In this document: piece by piece, positions 14,832-18,735 of the stretch
Position numbering within the stretch: position 1 is the stretch's first letter
Layout: the number at the start of each line of letters is the position of its first letter
Source: DASQLQ01 sp035629935
GTDB taxonomy: Bacteria > Actinomycetota > CADDZG01 > WHSQ01
Direction of reading: 5' to 3'
DNA length: 18,735 bases
NCBI GenBank assembly: GCA_035629935.1
Contig: DASQLQ010000060.1
Span: 1 to 18,735, forward strand
Made by a program: the position numbers and the translations under genes
Notes under the pieces: generated by a model
What the model was told of the DNA's origin: nothing
What the model saw: only the letters and a program-made list of their open reading frames with translations
Database searches by the model: none

Positions 14832-15793
14832 ACCAAGCTCTTGCGCAGCCCACCATCGAAGGGGTCTACCGCGCGCGCGAACGTATCGGGGAGTACCTGA
14901 CACCCACGCCTCTGCGCGAATCCACTTCTTTGTCAGAGCTTCTGGGGGCCGAGGTGCGTGTCAAGCACGAGAACTTCCTTCCTACCGGAGCCTTCAAGGT
15001 GCGCGGCGGGATCAACCTCGTGTCGACAGAAACCGAGGAAGTGCGGGAGTCGGGGTTGATCGCGGCGTCAACCGGCAATCACGGCCAGTCCGTCGCCTAC
15101 GCGGCACATCTCTTCGGCGTCGAGGCTCGGATCTGTGTGCCCGAGAACGCAAATCCAATCAAGGTTCGTGCGATGCGAGACCTGGGGGCAGAAGTCATCT
15201 TCCATGGGAAGGACTTCGACGATGCGCGCGAGCATTGTCAGTCCCTCGCGATCGAGCGCGGCTACCGGTACGTCCATTCCGGTGACGAGCCTCTGCTCAT
15301 CGAGGGAGTTGGTACGCACACGCTCGAGATACTCGAAGAGGAACCCGATACCGACGTCGTCATCGTGCCCATCGGCGGAGGGAGTGGCGCAGCCGGTGCA
15401 TGCATCGCGGCCAAGGCCATGTCTCCGGGGACGAAAGTGATCGGCGTTCAATCGGCTGCCGCTCCGGCGGCCTATCTATCGTGGAAGAGCCACAGCATGA
15501 TCGAGGACGAGATGAAGACGTCCGTCGAGGGGCTGGCTACCCGGACTGCGTTCGCGCTGCCGCAATCGATCATGTGGGAGCTGCTGGACGACTTCGTCCT
15601 CGCGCCCGAGGAGGACATCCATCGAGCAACACTCACGATGATCGAGCACACGCGCACACTGGTTGAGGGGGCGGGGGCCGCTGCCCTTGCTGGGGGTCTG
15701 GCGATAAAGGATCGGCTCGAGGGACTGCGAGTGGTGCTGATCTGCTCCGGCTCGAACATCACTCCGGATCAGCTGCGGGTCCTCTTCCAGTAA
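14828..15793 (+). CDS. Threonine/serine dehydratase-like PLP enzyme
   Basis: This 321-residue fold-type II PLP enzyme would probably deaminate threonine or serine, or a related beta-hydroxy amino acid, to an oxo acid. The PLP lysine is K57 in ENFLPTGAFKVRGG (48-61). STGNHGQSVAYAA (81-93) is the substrate carboxylate loop, GGGSGAAG (183-190) holds the PLP phosphate, and SGSN (307-310) contacts the pyridine nitrogen. There is no ACT regulatory domain, so it fits the short catabolic dehydratase/racemase group (including EutB-type enzymes of ectoine use) rather than biosynthetic IlvA. The frame extends upstream to 14759, but GTG 14828, overlapping the Dabb stop as GTGA and preceded by AGGAGG, is the credible start. 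Confidence 0.88.
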   Translation: MNQALAQPTIEGVYRARERIGEYLTPTPLRESTSLSELLGAEVRVKHENFLPTGAFKVRGGINLVSTETEEVRESGLIAASTGNHGQSVAYAAHLFGVEARICVPENANPIKVRAMRDLGAEVIFHGKDFDDAREHCQSLAIERGYRYVHSGDEPLLIEGVGTHTLEILEEEPDTDVVIVPIGGGSGAAGACIAAKAMSPGTKVIGVQSAAAPAAYLSWKSHSMIEDEMKTSVEGLATRTAFALPQSIMWELLDDFVLAPEEDIHRATLTMIEHTRTLVEGAGAAALAGGLAIKDRLEGLRVVLICSGSNITPDQLRVLFQ

Positions 15794-15797
15794 CGGG

Positions 15798-15817
15798 GGT
15801 TCCTGCCGGCAGGGACC
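15798..15817 (+). terminator. Hairpin after dehydratase gene, possible terminator
   Basis: Arms GGTTCCTGCC and GGCAGGGACC pair along 10 bp with one G-T wobble, and outer GGGG (15795-15799) and CCCCC (15822-15826) tracts can extend the stem. It begins 4 nt after the stop codon. No T-tract follows, so it is at best a partial or T-less terminator, or an mRNA-stabilising hairpin before the hydrolase gene. Confidence 0.35.
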
Positions 15818-15867
15818 CTCGCCCCCGCGCCGAACTCCTACATCGACCCCATCTTTCAGGAGGCCCA

Positions 15868-17541
15868 GTGACGAATCTGCTCCATAGCGATCTCCGGCGA
15901 CCCCTGGTTGCACTCCTTTGTGCATTCCTCTTTGTAGGAGCTCTTGCCGTAGAAGTGAGCGCACAGGAAGCCGGTGGGCAGATCGAGATGTCTGACGGGG
16001 TCGCTCTCAGCGCCGAGGTCCTTCTTCCCGAGGAGGGCAAGCGTTTCCCGGTGCTGCTGAATATGACTCCCTACGGACCGGCCACCTACTTCTCCCAGTA
16101 CCTGACCGAGGGGTACGCGCACGTGAACGTCGACATCCGTGGAACCGGCGGTTCGGGTGGCGCCCTCTGCATCTTCTGTGAGCGAGAGCAACAGGATGTC
16201 TATGAAGTCGTCGAGTGGGTTGCACGCCAGAAGTGGAGCAACGGCAAGGTCGGGATGTTCGGTGGGTCCTACCAGGGGATCACGCCCATCCTCGGCGCTG
16301 CCAAGCAGCCTCCTCACCTGAAAGCGATCGTCCCCGCCGTCACGTACGCGGACGCTTATCGCGACATCGTTTGGCACAACGGGATCTACAACCTCGACTT
16401 CGTCGCACAGTGGCTGACCCTGCAGACCGCGCTTTCGATGACGGGGACTTCGGCTTCGACCGACCTGCCGGCTCGAGCCGAACAGCGGCTCGTCACGGAG
16501 TCCCGCCTCCAGCCGTGGGACTCGGCGTTCTACAAGGAGCGTTCGGTCAACACGAAGTACGACCAGATCAAGGTTCCGGTCCTCCATCTCGGGGGCTGGT
16601 TCGATGGTTTCTCTCGCGGCACGCTAGACAACTTCAGAGGGGTCGCGAGCAAGCACAACCGACTGGTCATGCAGCCCTGCACCCACAAAGGATGCGGCGC
16701 ACCCTTCGATGCGGGGAGTGAGTACGCCGCCGATGCTTCGGCCCCAGGTCTCGAGGATCCCGTCCTTGCGTGGATGGATCACTTCCTCAAAGGCAAGGAC
16801 AACGGTGTCGAGGATGGACCGCCCGTCCTCTATTACGACATCGGGGCATCCAAGTGGTTGAGCGACAAGTCGTGGCCTCCGCGCTCGGCAGAGTTGAAAA
16901 CATTCTTCCTGTCCGGTGCGGCGAGCGGCTCCATGTCGGGTGCATTCGACGGTTCGCTGGTGGACAAGGGCGTTGACGATCAGGATGTCGAGGATCACTA
17001 CGTCTACGACCCCACTGTCGGGATAGCCGAAACTTTTTCGAAGTGGGGGACCGTTGCCGCTTCTCCCCACTACAGGGCCGATCAAAGAGCCGATTCGGTG
17101 AGGTCGCTTTCGTACACGACGGCTGAGATGAAGAAGCCGTTATCGCTGGCGGGCCCCATGGAGTTGAACTTCTGGGGGGCCACCACGGCCGAGGACACCG
17201 ACTGGATCGTCAAAGTCTCGGACGTTGCTCCGAGCGGCGAGTCGAAGCTCGTGTCGTCGGGATATGTACGTGCGTCTCACCGACGCTGGGACCCGAAGCG
17301 GTCCCGCCCCGGCCGTCCATGGCTGCCGAACACTTCGCCGGCAACAGTCCCACCGGGCAAAGTGCTCGAGTACAGGATCGATATCTGGGATATCGCCCAC
17401 ACGGTGAAAGAAGGCCACCGGCTGCGTATCAGCATCTCGTCGAGCGATTCCCCGAACCACGAGCCGCTTCCGGATCCGGCGCTCAACTACCTGTTCCATA
17501 GCGGGGCATACCCCAGCAAGCTCCTGGTCACCGTCCGCTAA
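15868..17541 (+). CDS. Secreted CocE/NonD-type X-Pro dipeptidyl-peptidase-fold hydrolase
   Basis: This 557-residue secreted serine hydrolase starts at GTG behind AGGAGG (15858-15863, 4 nt away). A Sec signal peptide spans about 1-32: basic LRRP, hydrophobic core 13-28, likely cleavage after VSA. The alpha/beta-hydrolase domain has DIRGTGGSGG (89-98), nucleophile S134 in GMFGGSYQG (129-137), D246 in GGWFDGF and H273 in QPCTHKG, with D-to-H spacing of 27 residues, close to that in cocaine esterase. The C-terminal jelly-roll domain (about 370-557) carries the family block LEYRIDIWDIAHTVKEGHRLR. Natural substrates are esters, amides or beta-lactam-like acyl groups and cannot be predicted. Cysteines near 101-104 and 271-276 may form disulfides outside the cell. 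Confidence 0.92.
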   Translation: MTNLLHSDLRRPLVALLCAFLFVGALAVEVSAQEAGGQIEMSDGVALSAEVLLPEEGKRFPVLLNMTPYGPATYFSQYLTEGYAHVNVDIRGTGGSGGALCIFCEREQQDVYEVVEWVARQKWSNGKVGMFGGSYQGITPILGAAKQPPHLKAIVPAVTYADAYRDIVWHNGIYNLDFVAQWLTLQTALSMTGTSASTDLPARAEQRLVTESRLQPWDSAFYKERSVNTKYDQIKVPVLHLGGWFDGFSRGTLDNFRGVASKHNRLVMQPCTHKGCGAPFDAGSEYAADASAPGLEDPVLAWMDHFLKGKDNGVEDGPPVLYYDIGASKWLSDKSWPPRSAELKTFFLSGAASGSMSGAFDGSLVDKGVDDQDVEDHYVYDPTVGIAETFSKWGTVAASPHYRADQRADSVRSLSYTTAEMKKPLSLAGPMELNFWGATTAEDTDWIVKVSDVAPSGESKLVSSGYVRASHRRWDPKRSRPGRPWLPNTSPATVPPGKVLEYRIDIWDIAHTVKEGHRLRISISSSDSPNHEPLPDPALNYLFHSGAYPSKLLVTVR

Positions 17542-17543
17542 CC

Positions 17544-17576
17544 GCAAATGGAAAGAGGGCCGGCGAACCGGCCCTC
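17544..17576 (-). terminator. Intrinsic terminator of the LPxTG gene
   Basis: Nine-base arms GAGGGCCGG and CCGGCCCTC (17555-17563 and 17568-17576) enclose a tetraloop that reads TTCG on the minus strand. Downstream on that strand comes TTTCCATTTG, a T-rich tract. This is a convincing rho-independent terminator for the minus-strand gene. On the plus strand no T-tract follows, but the hairpin may still protect the hydrolase mRNA end. Confidence 0.8.
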
Positions 17577-17600
17577 CCTGAATCGGCGTGACCTGCTAGT

Positions 17601-18422
17601 TCAACCGTTTGCGCGCCTGCTCTTCATCAAGATCGCACCGGTGATCACGAGTCCCAGAGCAACGATCATGAAGACGAACATGGAAGCGCCCGTGAAAGGA
17701 AGTGCGCTTCCGAGGGTCTCGTCACGTCCCGCGACCGCAGGAGCGATCGCGTTGGCGGCGTCACTCTTGGGCTTGCTGACCATCGCGCCGAGAACTGTTG
17801 AATCGTCCGGCACGGATCCCTCAGCGGCAACCTCGGGCTCTGTGGAGCCCTGCACAGCGTCGAGGAAGGTTGATGCGTCGTCCTCTTCTGTAGTTGAGAT
17901 TGCCTTGTAGTCACAAGTCTTGCGTTTGTGATCGGCCTTGCCACTCTTCTTCATCTCTTTCTTGCAACGGTCGGCCTTCTTGGCCTTGTCGACATCTTTC
18001 GAGTCTTTCTTGGGGTGCTTGCCACACCAACCCTCGTTGTCGTCCTCGAAGTCGTCGTCATTTCCGCAACCGTTGTTGCCGTCCTGATCGGCTTTGTCTA
18101 CGCCGCCGGAACCGTCTGCCTTGTCCGGGCCGCCGTTACTGCGGTCCGGGCCATGCCCATCGTCGTCCGGGTCGGACTTCGAGTTGCCTTGGTTCCCACT
18201 CTTGCCTTTTTCGACCGAGCGGTCCTTGCCCGAGGGGTGCTTGTTGTCGCCATCGTCCGAGATGTTGTTGGCGGTGTTGCCGTCGTTGCCGTCGTTGTCT
18301 TCGGTCTTGCTCGTTCCATCCTTCGCCTGTCCTGCGTACGCGACACCCGGCAAGGCCACGAGCGCAACGAGCACGCCCATCGCCAGCAGTGCGCCTGCGC
18401 GTCTGATCTTCTGAACTCCCAT
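17601..18422 (-). CDS. LPxTG-anchored, highly charged low-complexity surface protein
   Basis: This 273-residue protein starts at an ATG behind an AGGGGAA ribosome site. A Sec signal peptide (1-30, ending AYA) leads into a low-complexity region rich in Asp, Gly, Asn, Lys and Ser (31-180), with four cysteines near GCGN, GWCGK, RCKKE and RKTCDYK. An acidic/Ala-Val stretch then runs to about 240. The C-terminus is a sortase signal: LPFTG (241-245), a hydrophobic helix (246-266) and a basic tail KSRRANG. It should be covalently bound to the cell wall. The charged part looks like an unfolded stalk and might bind cations; that is speculative. No sortase gene is in the window. Two convincing neighbouring signals are a terminator downstream and a ribosome site upstream. 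Confidence 0.9.
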   Translation of the reverse strand: MGVQKIRRAGALLAMGVLVALVALPGVAYAGQAKDGTSKTEDNDGNDGNTANNISDDGDNKHPSGKDRSVEKGKSGNQGNSKSDPDDDGHGPDRSNGGPDKADGSGGVDKADQDGNNGCGNDDDFEDDNEGWCGKHPKKDSKDVDKAKKADRCKKEMKKSGKADHKRKTCDYKAISTTEEDDASTFLDAVQGSTEPEVAAEGSVPDDSTVLGAMVSKPKSDAANAIAPAVAGRDETLGSALPFTGASMFVFMIVALGLVITGAILMKSRRANG

Positions 18423-18439
18423 TGGGATTCCCCTCTCGA

Positions 18440-18455
18440 GCGGCTATAGCGCCGC
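18440..18455. repeat. Inverted repeat upstream of LPxTG gene
   Basis: Arms GCGGC (18440-18444) and GCCGC (18451-18455) flank TATAGC, just upstream of the ribosome site of the minus-strand gene. It could be an operator or a leader hairpin. The rest of the 153-bp gap up to 18575 shows no convincing promoter or small gene to me. Confidence 0.25.
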
Positions 18456-18575
18456 ATCTGGTGAGTTCATCGACGGAGAGGGCTAGAAAGTGAATGACTC
18501 GACGTGACTAGATAGGCAATAGCCCGCCAAGCACATTCCTGGTGCGGACCGTGGGAGGGGACTCGTCTGAGAGCC

Positions 18576-18735
18576 TCAGCTCGCCGCTTTCTTCAGAAGC
18601 CGAACGATCTTTTTCTCTACGTCGGACGTCAGCTCCTTCAGCGCAAAGGAGGTGGGCCACATCGCACCTTCGTCAAGGTTCGCAGTGTCGTTGAAGCCGA
18701 GCGTTGCGTACCTCGCCTTGAACTTGTCTGCGCTC
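18576..18735 (-). CDS. C-terminal end of DUF1801-like small protein, 5' end beyond window
   Basis: Only the last 52 codons and a TGA stop (18576-18578) are visible; the gene enters from the right edge. The translated end includes FKARYATLGFNDTANLDEGA and MWPTSFALKELTSDVEKKI. This pattern (GFND-ANLD-G-MWPT-FALKELT) is typical of the C-terminus of small DUF1801-type proteins. Function is unknown. The frame is open to the edge and the conserved block lies in it, so I regard it as a real partial gene rather than a chance frame. Confidence 0.75.
   Translation of the reverse strand, partial: SADKFKARYATLGFNDTANLDEGAMWPTSFALKELTSDVEKKIVRLLKKAAS

Noticed and set aside
15856..16587. 243-codon minus-strand open frame
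   Set aside because: Antisense to the CocE/NonD hydrolase, which has a signal peptide and a catalytic triad in the plus frame.
17928..18449. Val/Leu-rich plus-strand open frame that looks like a membrane protein
   Set aside because: It is the complement of Asp/Asn/Lys codons in the LPxTG stalk; hydrophobicity is an antisense artefact.

Overview
The window is a GC-rich, tightly packed stretch of bacterial chromosome with 19 protein-coding genes, two of them cut by the window edges. I see no RNA genes, insertion sequences, integrase, phage genes or CRISPR. High GC, many GTG starts, several class III cyclases, an MpaB/DUF2236 oxygenase and a sortase-type LPxTG surface protein point to an actinomycete-like (Actinomycetota) host, perhaps an uncultured lineage. 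That assignment is an inference from gene style.

Layout: 1-706 (-) MpaB-type oxygenase, C-terminus cut off; 762-2217 (+) YihY/BrkB membrane protein and a PAT/Bar-like GNAT acetyltransferase; 2214-3338 (-) cyclic-nucleotide-binding/HD-GYP protein; 3339-3610 a regulatory region; 3611-7315 (+) a 1234-residue class III cyclase/ATPase/TPR protein; 7436-7870 (+) small lipoprotein; 7867-8520 (-) second cyclase-like protein with altered active-site residues; 8613-11169 (+) zinc-ribbon membrane protein, fatty acyl-AMP ligase (FAAL) and acyl carrier protein; 11176-11511 (-) AcpS; 11551-13227 (+) unrecognised alpha/alpha-toroid protein; 13229-14448 (-) SDR protein without the SDR catalytic residues, and a cupin; 14511-15793 (+) Dabb protein translationally coupled to a threonine/serine dehydratase; 15868-17541 (+) secreted CocE/NonD hydrolase; 17601-18422 (-) LPxTG surface protein; 18576-18735 (-) the end of a DUF1801-like gene.

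Two parts may be functional systems. The first is a second-messenger island (2214-8520). It places a protein that should bind cAMP or cGMP and carries an HD-GYP (c-di-GMP phosphodiesterase) domain divergent from a large cyclase. Their shared promoter region holds a CRP/GlxR-like site, a 16-bp inverted repeat, a sigma70-like promoter and three copies of a GATTTTTGTCGGCAA-like repeat placed around the promoter and start codon. The second is an acyl-activation island (8613-14448): FAAL, ACP and AcpS with no PKS or NRPS nearby, next to a toroid protein with an unassigned N-terminal domain and an SDR-fold protein lacking its catalytic tetrad. This could be a small acyl-ACP pathway of unknown product.

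Convergent gene ends are extremely tight: two pairs overlap by 4 bp through shared stop codons, and two others are 1 and 6 bp apart. The only convincing intrinsic terminator lies between the hydrolase and the LPxTG gene.
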